DNA of 64,000 nucleotides. It comes from Algoriphagus sp. AGSA1 (GTDB lineage Bacteria; Bacteroidota; Bacteroidia; Cytophagales; Cyclobacteriaceae). Below are positions 26,034-34,568 of the stretch, piece by piece. Made by a program: the position numbers and the translations under genes. The notes under the pieces were generated by a model, which saw only the letters and a list, made by a program, of their open reading frames with translations, did not search any database and was not told the DNA's origin. Position 1 is the first letter of the stretch, and every line of letters starts with the position of its first letter. The DNA lies in the NCBI RefSeq assembly GCF_021390545.1, contig NZ_JAJUWR010000011.1, forward strand, positions 62,001 to 126,000, given 5' to 3'.

Positions 26034-27281
26034 ATGAAACCAACAATCATCATCGGCGGAGGCATCGTAGGGCTATTCACTGCCTATTTCCTTCAAAAAG
26101 AAGGAATTGAAGTTCACATAATCGATCAGGGAGATATGCAGGTAAACTGCTCTACTGGCAATGCCGGTATGATCGTCCCAAGTCATATCATCCCGCTGGC
26201 TGCGCCAGGCATGATCAGTAAGGGAATCTCTTGGATGTTTTCTTCCAAAAGCCCCTTCTACATACATCCTCGGCTGGATGCCAAGCTTTTGAAATGGTGT
26301 TATCAATTTTACAAATCTGCCAATCCTGCACATGTAGAACGAAGCGTTCCGGTATTGAAAAACCTGAGCTTGATGAGCAAGACACTATATCAGGAATTCC
26401 GCGACGAGCATCCTGATTCTAGGATAGGCCTGCAGGAGAAGGGATTGATGATGATTTATCAGACTGAAGCCATAGAAAAAGAAGAAGTCGAATTTGCACA
26501 TCTTGCCAATGCAAATGGCTTACAGGCAGATATTTTGACTCCCGAAGACATACGCAAATTCGAGCCGAATCTGGAAGTAAAAGCCCGGGGTGCAGTCCGT
26601 TTTCCCGGCGATGCCCACCTGGATCCTGGCAAATTATATGGATTCTTGAAAAGCTACTTACTAGAAAAAGGAGTGAAATTTCTTTCTAAAACAGAAGTTC
26701 TCGGATTTGAAAAATCAGGTTTATCGGTAAAAGCAATAGTGACCGACAAGGGTAAAATCGAAGCGGAAAAAATCATCCTATGTGGAGGATCTTGGACAGG
26801 TGAACTCACTAACATGCTCAACTTTAAACTCCCAATGATGGGTGGTAAAGGGTATTCATTTTTGCAGGAAAACAAACCTGAAATAGCACAAGCTTCGATC
26901 TTGACCGAAATGAAAGTGGCTGTGAGTCCTTATGGCGAGCAAGTCCGCTTTGGAGGAACAATGGAAATCGCCGGCACCAATCAAAAAATCAACCTCAATC
27001 GGGTAAAGGGAATTTTTGAATCCATTAATCGATACTATCCCTCATTTGAAGCAAAATTCCCGGAGGAAAATAAAATCTGGAAAGGCCTCAGGCCCTGTTC
27101 ACCGGACGGTCTTCCCTATATTGGCTTTGCTCCGGGATATTCTAATGTCCTGGTCAACAGTGGACATTCCATGATGGGCATCAGCCTGGCACCTGCATCA
27201 GGTAAAATCATCAGTGAACTGCATCAGCAAAAGGACACTACTTTGGAGCTGAAAGGTTTTGAAGTTGGCCGGTACATGTAG
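26034..27281 (+). CDS. FAD-dependent D-amino-acid oxidoreductase (D-hydroxyproline dehydrogenase)
   Basis: 415 residues from ATG at 26034. The FAD dinucleotide motif IIGGGIVGLFTAYFL is at residues 4-18; GLRPCSPDGLPYIGF and NSGHSMMGISLAPASGK near the C-terminus fit DAO/DadA-like enzymes. It should oxidise cis-4-hydroxy-D-proline to the pyrroline, linking epimerase and deaminase. Its place as last gene of the cluster supports this; D-amino-acid dehydrogenase with wider use is the alternative. Confidence 0.9.
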   Translation: MKPTIIIGGGIVGLFTAYFLQKEGIEVHIIDQGDMQVNCSTGNAGMIVPSHIIPLAAPGMISKGISWMFSSKSPFYIHPRLDAKLLKWCYQFYKSANPAHVERSVPVLKNLSLMSKTLYQEFRDEHPDSRIGLQEKGLMMIYQTEAIEKEEVEFAHLANANGLQADILTPEDIRKFEPNLEVKARGAVRFPGDAHLDPGKLYGFLKSYLLEKGVKFLSKTEVLGFEKSGLSVKAIVTDKGKIEAEKIILCGGSWTGELTNMLNFKLPMMGGKGYSFLQENKPEIAQASILTEMKVAVSPYGEQVRFGGTMEIAGTNQKINLNRVKGIFESINRYYPSFEAKFPEENKIWKGLRPCSPDGLPYIGFAPGYSNVLVNSGHSMMGISLAPASGKIISELHQQKDTTLELKGFEVGRYM

Positions 27282-27352
27282 GTCAGTTGAGGTTTGTAAG
27301 ACCTCGATGCGCTTTATCGAATTTTTTTCGGCAATTTCTGTAAATTGCTGTT

Positions 27353-27961
27353 ATGGAATCCGAAGATAAAAACCTTGTAAAAGAGCCGTTTACTGAATAT
27401 GGCACGTATTCCTATGCGGATTATCTGACCTGGGAGATCGACGAAATGGTCGAGCTCATCAAAGGAAAAGTGTTTCGGTCTGCCGCCGCGACTCCTAGAA
27501 GAAAGCATCAGGAAGTGGCAGGGTTGCTGCATTCACGGCTTTTGGTTCATTGGGAAGGAAAAAAATGTAAAGTATATATCGCTCCATTTGACGTACGACT
27601 GCCTGTTAACTCCAAAAGGAACGAGGATATTTTCACGGTGGTTCAGCCGGATATCTGTATGGTTTGTGATCTGTCAAAACTGGATGATGCTGGATGTGTG
27701 GGAGCACCGGATTTGATCGTAGAGGTGCTTTCTCCGGGAAACAACAAGAAAGAGCTAAGGAACAAATATGAAGTATATGAGGAATCCGGAGTACAAGAGT
27801 ATTGGATCATTCATCCTTCTGAGGAAACCTTGATTATCTATCGTCTGATCGATGGTAAGTATCAGCCTTCCCGGCTTTTTTCCCATGGTGATATCATTAC
27901 ATCAGAATGTATCCCCGGTTTTAAACTGGATCTTGAGGAGTTTTTTGGGAAGATAGACTGA
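27353..27961 (+). CDS. Uma2 family (DUF820) putative restriction-fold endonuclease
   Basis: 202 residues. It has the PD-(D/E)XK pattern of DUF820/Uma2: ELIKGKVFR, VQPDICMVCD near 108 and GAPDLIVEVLSPGNNKKELRNKYEVYEESGVQEYWII near 123-165, the latter with the active-site D and E/K residues. Such genes often come in large families in cyanobacteria and some Bacteroidetes; the biological role is unknown. It stands alone after the hydroxyproline cluster. Confidence 0.85.
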   Translation: MESEDKNLVKEPFTEYGTYSYADYLTWEIDEMVELIKGKVFRSAAATPRRKHQEVAGLLHSRLLVHWEGKKCKVYIAPFDVRLPVNSKRNEDIFTVVQPDICMVCDLSKLDDAGCVGAPDLIVEVLSPGNNKKELRNKYEVYEESGVQEYWIIHPSEETLIIYRLIDGKYQPSRLFSHGDIITSECIPGFKLDLEEFFGKID

Positions 27962-27994
27962 TTTCATGCAATGGCTTATTTGTATTTAAAGACA

Positions 27995-28028
27995 TAAAAA
28001 AATCCTGCTTCCGGAGAAGCAGGATACT
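27995..28028. terminator. Bidirectional terminator between Uma2 and argJ
   Basis: Stem ATCCTGCTTC / GAAGCAGGAT with a short loop and an A run before it, in the gap between the converging genes. Confidence 0.75.
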
Positions 28029-28054
28029 TTGTTAACAATGGAAAACAATCTCAA

Positions 28055-29266
28055 TCAAGTCGTATAAACAGAATTGAACATCACGTAATCCGTGGTCAGG
28101 TCCGATCCCCAACCTACGCCTTCTTCCTCTCCGGTGTTCAATTCCAGCAGCACCTTGATATGGGATTCGCGAAGGAGTTTTTTCATATAAGATTTTTCAA
28201 AATCCAAGGGATTGCCTTTGTCCAGCACCTGAACCAGGTGATTTTGATCGCCTATGTATAAATTCACCTTCCTATAATTAAATGGCACTCCGGCATTTCC
28301 CGCCGCCGCAATGATTCTTCCCCAGTTGGGATCACGTCCGAACATGGCAGTTTTCACCAAAGTAGAATCCGAGATGGCACGTACGAAAGTCCGGGCAATA
28401 GCCTCTGTTCTGGCTTTTGTAACTTTATATTCTATGAATTTAGAAGCACCTTCACCGTCGGAAACGATCAGTTTGGCCAAGTGGGTGAGGATTTGCAATA
28501 ATTTTTCCTGAAACACGGCATAGCCCGGATCTTCCTTGCTGTTCACTTTTCTATTACCGGCAAGGCCATTTGCCAACACGGCCACCATGTCATTGGTAGA
28601 GGTATCACCATCCACCGTGATCATATTAAATGAGCGATCTACACAGTAACTCACCGCTTCCTGCAGGAGTTTCTCGTCTATATTAAAATCCGTCACCACA
28701 AATGCCAGCATGGTTGCCATATTGGGATGGATCATTCCCGAACCTTTCGCTACTCCACCCATATTTATTTTCGCACCATCGTGCTCAAATTCCACAAATC
28801 CTTCCTTGGCAAAAGTATCTGTCGTCAAGATAGCATTGGCCACAAAAGAGCCAGCTTTGAGTTCATCACTTAACTTAGGGATGTTCACTTTGAGCCCCTC
28901 CACTACGTCATCAGTAGGAAACTCCACCCCAATAATACCGGTAGAAGCCACGATCACATCCTCTTCAGAAATCCCCAGCATCTCAGCTGTGGTACGCACC
29001 ATCGCTTCGGCACCCTCTTTACCCTGGTCACCGGTACAGGCATTTGCATTTCCAGCATTACAGATGATGACTTGGGCTCTGTTATTTGCCAGGTTCTTTT
29101 CAGTGATTTTGATAGGCTCGGCGCGCACTTTATTCTGGGTCAGGGTTCCGGCAGCAGCAGCAGGAACTTCCGAATAGATAATGGCCAAATCCCTTTTCAT
29201 GGATTTCACACCAGTATGCGCACCCCAGCATTTGATGCCGCGTACGTTAGTAATATTTTGTATCAT
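28055..29266 (-). CDS. argJ: Bifunctional glutamate N-acetyltransferase / ornithine acetyltransferase
   Basis: 403 residues, an ArgJ-type autocatalytically cleaved enzyme. The cleavage site HPNMATML near residue 185 supplies the new N-terminal Thr nucleophile, and the KGSGMI motif sits just before it; DGDTSTNDM near 215 is conserved. It passes the acetyl group from acetylornithine back to glutamate, closing the cyclic arginine route. Last gene of the argB-argD-argC-argJ run, 119 bases from argC. Confidence 0.95.
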   Translation of the reverse strand: MIQNITNVRGIKCWGAHTGVKSMKRDLAIIYSEVPAAAAGTLTQNKVRAEPIKITEKNLANNRAQVIICNAGNANACTGDQGKEGAEAMVRTTAEMLGISEEDVIVASTGIIGVEFPTDDVVEGLKVNIPKLSDELKAGSFVANAILTTDTFAKEGFVEFEHDGAKINMGGVAKGSGMIHPNMATMLAFVVTDFNIDEKLLQEAVSYCVDRSFNMITVDGDTSTNDMVAVLANGLAGNRKVNSKEDPGYAVFQEKLLQILTHLAKLIVSDGEGASKFIEYKVTKARTEAIARTFVRAISDSTLVKTAMFGRDPNWGRIIAAAGNAGVPFNYRKVNLYIGDQNHLVQVLDKGNPLDFEKSYMKKLLRESHIKVLLELNTGEEEGVGWGSDLTTDYVMFNSVYTT

Positions 29267-29385
29267 CTTTTTTAAATTATGATTTTATAAATCCTCTTTT
29301 TTGCCAAAAAACTAACTATTCATAGAATCAGCTCAACTCTAGCATGTAGGCGACTTCGGTCACCCGTCTTCGATCTTCTGACTTC

Positions 29386-30429
29386 TTAGGGTTTTAATGG
29401 CACTTGGTTCAAGCCTTGCGATTCATTTAGCCCAAACATCAAATTCATATTGTGGACTGCCTGACTGGCAGCACCTTTTAGCAGGTTGTCGATCACAGAG
29501 ATCACGATCACCCGTTGCGTTCTCTCATCCCAAACGGGGAAAACATCGCAAAAATGACTTCCACGAACATCTTTGATGCCGGGAACCTGATTTCTCAATC
29601 GAACAAAAGGTTTATCCTCATAAAAATCCCGGTAGATGTTCGTCAACTTCTCTTGATTCATGTCTTGGGTGACCTTGGCATAAGCAGTCACCAATATCCC
29701 TCTGTCCACTGGAAGCAGGTGAGGAGTAAACTGAATTGCTGTTTGGTCTCCTGCCAAAACCCCCAGCTGCTCCTCTATCTCAATCGTATGTCGGTGACCT
29801 GCGATCCCATACGCTTTGAAATTCTCATTTACATTGGAAAAATGCGTGGTGGCGTTAGCCTTGATACCGGCTCCCGTGAGACCTGACTTGGCGTCTATGA
29901 TCAGTGAGTTCTTTTCCACCAATTGCTTTGCAAAAAGTGGAGCCATGCTTAGGATAGAGGCTGTCGGGTAGCACCCCGGATTTGCGACCAGACTTGCATC
30001 TTTTATCATCTCTGCAAAAAGCTCGGGTAAACCGTAAACAGCCGTTTCAAATCCCTCTGGGTACGAATGTTTTTTGTCATACCACTCTTCATAAACTTCC
30101 TTGGAAGAAAGTCTAAAATCCCCTGAAAGGTCGATTATTTTCGCTCCACTGTCTTTCCATTTAGCCACAAAATCCATGGAAACACCATGAGGTAATGCAA
30201 GGAAAATCACGTTCAACTTCTTACCTCCAACTTCTTCCGCACTTACCAGTGGAATGTCCAATCTATCGAAAAACTGCGGGTGTAAGTCTGAAAAAGGCTT
30301 CCCTATATGCGTTTCTGAAGTGATCATTTCTATACTTACTCCCTCATGACCCAGAAGTAATCTTGCCAATTCTGAACCTGTAAACCCAGAAGCTCCTACT
30401 ATGGCTACTTTTAATTTCTGTATTTTCAT
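29386..30429 (-). CDS. argC: N-acetyl-gamma-glutamyl-phosphate reductase
   Basis: 347 residues from ATG at 30429 (an earlier start would lie inside argD). NADP-binding VAIVGASGFTGSELARLL near the start, the catalytic Cys in ANPGCYPTAS near 146, and HRHTIEIEEQ near 210. It reduces acetylglutamyl phosphate to the semialdehyde in arginine synthesis. It begins one base after the argD stop codon, so the two are probably coupled. Confidence 0.95.
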   Translation of the reverse strand: MKIQKLKVAIVGASGFTGSELARLLLGHEGVSIEMITSETHIGKPFSDLHPQFFDRLDIPLVSAEEVGGKKLNVIFLALPHGVSMDFVAKWKDSGAKIIDLSGDFRLSSKEVYEEWYDKKHSYPEGFETAVYGLPELFAEMIKDASLVANPGCYPTASILSMAPLFAKQLVEKNSLIIDAKSGLTGAGIKANATTHFSNVNENFKAYGIAGHRHTIEIEEQLGVLAGDQTAIQFTPHLLPVDRGILVTAYAKVTQDMNQEKLTNIYRDFYEDKPFVRLRNQVPGIKDVRGSHFCDVFPVWDERTQRVIVISVIDNLLKGAASQAVHNMNLMFGLNESQGLNQVPLKP

Positions 30430-30430
30430 C

Positions 30431-31624
30431 TTAAGCGGGGATTTTGGTTTCGGAAAGGATCTCATCAAACTTCCTGAGGAAAATATTCAGCTCATCTCTG
30501 CTGATATTCAGTGCTGGAACCAATCTTAGAATATTTCCTGCTGTGGCATTTGCCACAATCCCCTCTTCCAGCAGACGCAGTACAAAGGACTTGGCTTCGG
30601 ATTTCATTTTGATTCCCAGCATCAGCCCCATTCCTCTGACAGACTCCAGTTCATCATGCTTCGCTATCAATTCATCCAGCTTTCCTCTTAGCCATTCGCT
30701 GGTTTCCATTGCTCTGGCACACAGCTGTTCCTCATTGATCGCTTCGATGGTCGCTATTGCCGAAGCGGCCACCAGCGGATTGCCTCCGAAGGTAGTTCCA
30801 TGATCTCCGTACTCTATGGCACTTGCTACCTTTTCCGTACAAAGCAAAGCTCCGATCGGTGCTCCACCTCCGAGCCCCTTGGCCAGGGTCATGATATCTG
30901 GCTGCACTCCAAAATGATCTTTGGCAAACCACTTACCGGTTCTGCCTATGCCACATTGGATTTCGTCAAAAATCAACAAAATGCCTTTTTCATCACATAA
31001 CTTTCTTAACCCTTTCAGATACACTTTTTCCGCAGGGACAACTCCCCCTTCACCCTGAATCGGCTCTACGATCACCGCAGCTGTATCCTGATCCATTGCC
31101 GCTTCCACGGCTACGAGGTCATTAAATGGCACTTGGACAAACCCTGTGGGGATGGGGCCAAAACCTTGCTGGTATTTTTCCTGACCAGTGGCTATAGTGG
31201 CCAAAGTCCTTCCATGAAAAGAATTTTGCATGGAAATGATTTTACCACCCTGACCATGCTTATGTGCATATCTTCGGGCGATCTTGATCGCTCCCTCCAC
31301 AGATTCGGCTCCGCTGTTGGTCAGAAACACCCGGTCCAATCCGGATATTTTCACCAACAGTTCACTTAAAGCGACTTGCTGTGGGCTTACGAAAAAATTG
31401 GAAATATGCATCAATTCCGCCGCCTGCTCCTGAATCGCTTTCACAACTTTTGGATGGCAATGCCCTACATTATTGACGGCGATTCCAGCCAGTAGATCTA
31501 TATATTCCTTGCCATCTGCATCCCAGAGCCTACTTCCTTTTCCTTTGATAAAAGCCAAGGGAAAGCGGTTGAACGTTGGTAAATAATTCTCTTTGTCCTT
31601 GGTATGTAAATCTTGATTTGTCAT
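30431..31624 (-). CDS. argD: Acetylornithine aminotransferase
   Basis: 397 residues. Class-III PLP aminotransferase with the Schiff-base Lys near residue 249 (LAKGLGGGAPIGA), NSGAESVEGAIKIARRYA near 100, VEPIQGEGG near 183 and DEIQCGIGRTG near 220. It makes N-acetylornithine from the semialdehyde and may also act on succinyldiaminopimelate. It lies four bases after argB. Confidence 0.93.
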   Translation of the reverse strand: MTNQDLHTKDKENYLPTFNRFPLAFIKGKGSRLWDADGKEYIDLLAGIAVNNVGHCHPKVVKAIQEQAAELMHISNFFVSPQQVALSELLVKISGLDRVFLTNSGAESVEGAIKIARRYAHKHGQGGKIISMQNSFHGRTLATIATGQEKYQQGFGPIPTGFVQVPFNDLVAVEAAMDQDTAAVIVEPIQGEGGVVPAEKVYLKGLRKLCDEKGILLIFDEIQCGIGRTGKWFAKDHFGVQPDIMTLAKGLGGGAPIGALLCTEKVASAIEYGDHGTTFGGNPLVAASAIATIEAINEEQLCARAMETSEWLRGKLDELIAKHDELESVRGMGLMLGIKMKSEAKSFVLRLLEEGIVANATAGNILRLVPALNISRDELNIFLRKFDEILSETKIPA

Positions 31625-31628
31625 GGTT

Positions 31629-32441
31629 TTATAAAGTCAAAGTGGTTCCTATTTTCTTGTTTTCAATCACATATTCGGAAATCTGTGCAGGCTTTGTCCC
31701 ATTCAGTATGATGGCTTTTGACACTCCTTCATTCAAGGCCAGCATACAGGCTTGGATTTTTGGGATCATGCCTCCCTGTATGGTCGTCCCCATATGCTCT
31801 TTCACGGATGATTGATCGAGTTCATGAATAATGGATTCAGGATCAGGGAATCTCAGAAAAAGCCCATCCACGTCCGTCAGGACGATCAGTTGATCAGCAC
31901 GAACGGCTGCGGCTAGTTTACCGGCAAAAGTATCCGCGTTGATGTTATAGGAAGCTCCGTCAGTACCATCCGCCAAACAAGCTACCACTGGGACGTAGCC
32001 TGCCACACATAGTAAATTGATCAAAGAGTCATTGATTTCGGAAATTTCCCCTACCAAACCTAGATCGACCATACTCCCATCAGCAGATTGATGCTGATAC
32101 TTTTTAGCCTGTACCATCCCTCCGTCTTTTCCGGAAAGGCCTACAGCTTTTATATTGTTCCGATTTAGTGTGGAGATCAGATCCGCATTGACTTCTCCGA
32201 TCAGCGCTTTTTGGATTTCCGCGAATGCAGTGGCTTCCGTGACTCTGAGACCATCTATAAATTGTGATTTGATGGACGCTTTTTCGAGTGCTTTATTGAT
32301 AAATGGCCCACCTCCGTGTACCATGATAACTTCATTCCCTGCTTCTTGAAGTTTAAAAATCTGCGCTGCTATTTCCTGCTGCAGCTGGGGACTGATCATC
32401 GCATTCCCACCATATTTGATGAGAATTCTTTGCTTAGGCAT
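31629..32441 (-). CDS. argB: Acetylglutamate kinase
   Basis: 270 residues; amino-acid kinase fold with the Gly-rich IKYGGNAMI start, VHGGGPFINKAL near 40 (substrate site) and LTDVDGLF near 191. It phosphorylates N-acetylglutamate and is usually feedback-inhibited by arginine. It is first of the four-gene arg run. Upstream is a 290-base stretch without genes that should hold the promoter. Confidence 0.93.
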   Translation of the reverse strand: MPKQRILIKYGGNAMISPQLQQEIAAQIFKLQEAGNEVIMVHGGGPFINKALEKASIKSQFIDGLRVTEATAFAEIQKALIGEVNADLISTLNRNNIKAVGLSGKDGGMVQAKKYQHQSADGSMVDLGLVGEISEINDSLINLLCVAGYVPVVACLADGTDGASYNINADTFAGKLAAAVRADQLIVLTDVDGLFLRFPDPESIIHELDQSSVKEHMGTTIQGGMIPKIQACMLALNEGVSKAIILNGTKPAQISEYVIENKKIGTTLTL

Positions 32442-32734
32442 TTTTGTTTTTTTTATAATAAATTGATTTTTTCCAAACCTGACTTCCCCTTATGGGCTAT
32501 CAGAATCGAAAACAAATCAGAATTGAATTAAAGTTTTTAAATGTGGAAAACTTGATAAATACAGGTTTAACTTATTTAACCTGACACCAATTAAACAACC
32601 TTCGTACCGAAAGAGGATATTTGGCTGATTGAAGCAATGTTATTGGAATAGTGAAACAATAAAGCCTTAAAAGCCAAATAGCAATTAATTATTTGGCGAA
32701 GGAAGGTGACAAGGTGACAGCCTCTAAGTACAAG
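32442..32734. other. Gene-free stretch upstream of argB
   Basis: About 290 bases, A+T-rich, with no open frame resembling a protein. The argB promoter should lie here, but no confident -33/-7 pair or arginine operator is visible. Confidence 0.4.
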
Positions 32735-33040
32735 CTACCTATCAAATCCCAACAGCCCCTCAAAATTCTTAGGTGTAATAATAGCAAGTGAGGCGTCGGG
32801 ATACGCCGTGGTAAAGGTAGTCGGAAACTTTACTTTGGTTTTTTCATTCCACTTGCACTCAAGGGCCTGCATTCCCTCGTCTGACTCCGCTATAAAATCA
32901 ATTTCCTGTTGGGCAGTCGTTCGCCAGAAATAAAACTTAACCGTTCTATTTGTATATGATAGATATTTTATCCACTCTTGTTTCGGAACAAACACTCTCG
33001 AATGGAAGGGAGAATATTTCATTACTGAAGCTTTGGACAT
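32735..33040 (-). pseudogene. C-terminal fragment of a DUF4143 AAA ATPase
   Basis: 101 residues matching only the C-terminal DUF4143 region of Bacteroidetes ATP-binding proteins: FYFWRTTAQQEIDFI, a MQALECKW strand and TTAYPDASLAIITP before the end. The N-terminal P-loop ATPase (about 280 residues) is absent, and the first 20 residues look like a chance start. An operator-like palindrome remains just upstream (33078), so an internal deletion is likely. Inactive remnant. Confidence 0.75.
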
Positions 33041-33049
33041 GAGCTGATG

Positions 33050-33098
33050 CTGTAATCACAAAAATTATATGAATTTAGTGATTGTAATCACAAAAATC
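33050..33098. promoter_or_regulatory. Palindrome and direct repeats before the DUF4143 fragment
   Basis: GTGATTGTAATCAC at 33078-33091 is a 14-base palindrome, and TGTAATCACAAAAAT occurs twice (about 33050 and 33084). The position suggests an operator of the former DUF4143 ATPase gene. Confidence 0.45.
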
Positions 33099-33134
33099 AC
33101 GGATGTATTTTAGTTTTCAATAGAGAATAAACCC

Positions 33135-34340
33135 TTACAAATGGAATTCATCTCCACTCAGCACCTTCACCATCTTATCAAATCCCTTCTTGATCTCTAC
33201 AACTTGCCTATCTCTAGAAGCCTCTAAATCACTCGGAGATGCGGCAGTTGCAACCTTGAACTGCTCAAAAATTTCTGTAAACTCGACTGAACGCTGATTC
33301 CCTTCCAGTCCCCAGGTCGCTAAGTATGCACCAAGTTTTTCCACCTTTAGTCCTACATGAGGCACCGCATAGCTCAAGGCCGTAATAGCTCCATGAAGAC
33401 TGGTACCTACATAGCACTTTGAATTGGCGATCAGGTACATGATATCCCAGATATTGTCCGCATCAAAATAGGTGTAAGGGCTTTTCAATAACGTCCCTAT
33501 CTCCTGCAAGGCCTCATGGTCGTCATGATCCAGAGCTTTGCCAATGGGACAAAGGCAAAGTTCAGTATTCCCTTTTTGATAAATCTCGTCCAGGCCATCC
33601 GCAATAGTCTGCTCATGCCCACGGGTGGTTTTCTTGTTGATCTGTGCAAAAACATACTTTCCAGCATGCTCAGCTACATATCCGGCCACATCCTGGGTTA
33701 CCATTTTATGCAGATAATTCAACGGATAAAACTCTGACATTAAGATGGCTGAATCCGGAAACAGGTCAGCATCTACTCCGTTCTCCTTCAAATTATCCAC
33801 TGTCAACTGATCTCGCACGGCAAAATAGTCCGCATTTTGAAGTTTACCTTTCAAAAATTCAAACTTTGCAAAAACAGCTGAACCCAATCCAGACCCACCA
33901 AGCGAATTCAAAATCACCGACTGGACTCCAGCAAAATCAGACTTGTCAAACACAAATGGCAAGGTTGTCTTACCTTTCAGGATTTTTTTCGTCCAGGCAT
34001 TCAAGTCCAACAATTTATTGACTTTCACATGCCTTTTATTGATCCGCTGGAAAAGCGGGTTCAATGCCGCAAACAGTGAATTCCAGGTTACCCCTAATGC
34101 TTCCCCACCGGCGATTATCACATGTACAGGATTACTGGGATCGCTGCAGGCTTTATAAAAATCCTGCAAGCCCTTAGTGGGTAGTCCACCGACAGCGGAA
34201 AGATCACTCTGAACCAATCCATAGTATTCAAATTCAAAATCCCGTCCGTAAGTACTCAATTGCCTCTCGATTACTAAAGGGAAAAGCAAATCTCCGTAAT
34301 TGTATCGGTCGAAGGCACCTATTATTAAGACTTTTGTCAT
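33135..34340 (-). CDS. Polysaccharide pyruvyl transferase family protein
   Basis: 401 residues with the PF04230 pattern: N-terminal GAFDRYNYGDLLFPLV, the IIAGGEALG segment near 94, and a C-terminal YVGTSLHGAITALSYAVPHVGLKVEK near 310-335 that is the conserved nucleophile/ligand area. It adds a pyruvate ketal to an exopolysaccharide sugar. It is transcribed opposite to the flippase and marks the left edge of the exopolysaccharide cluster. Confidence 0.88.
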   Translation of the reverse strand: MTKVLIIGAFDRYNYGDLLFPLVIERQLSTYGRDFEFEYYGLVQSDLSAVGGLPTKGLQDFYKACSDPSNPVHVIIAGGEALGVTWNSLFAALNPLFQRINKRHVKVNKLLDLNAWTKKILKGKTTLPFVFDKSDFAGVQSVILNSLGGSGLGSAVFAKFEFLKGKLQNADYFAVRDQLTVDNLKENGVDADLFPDSAILMSEFYPLNYLHKMVTQDVAGYVAEHAGKYVFAQINKKTTRGHEQTIADGLDEIYQKGNTELCLCPIGKALDHDDHEALQEIGTLLKSPYTYFDADNIWDIMYLIANSKCYVGTSLHGAITALSYAVPHVGLKVEKLGAYLATWGLEGNQRSVEFTEIFEQFKVATAASPSDLEASRDRQVVEIKKGFDKMVKVLSGDEFHL

Positions 34341-34568
34341 TTGTTTGCTTTTAGACTACAGACCATGGACAAACGCCCACAGCCCAACATACTGAACCTA
34401 AAAAGTCTCCTGATTTCACCTCAGTAATGTTCGAGGAACTTAATTTAGGCCAAGTCAAAGATACACCTGCAAAAAAGATACTTGATTTTAATTCAAGAGA
34501 TATTACGCTCAGGAACTATTTTTGGTAAGTAGGTCGTAAATTCAGTAAAACTTCATCAAAAGACTATT
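34341..34568. other. Divergent intergenic region of the exopolysaccharide cluster
   Basis: 228 bases between the pyruvyl transferase and flippase genes. It should contain both promoters; I found no clear motif to assign. Confidence 0.35.
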
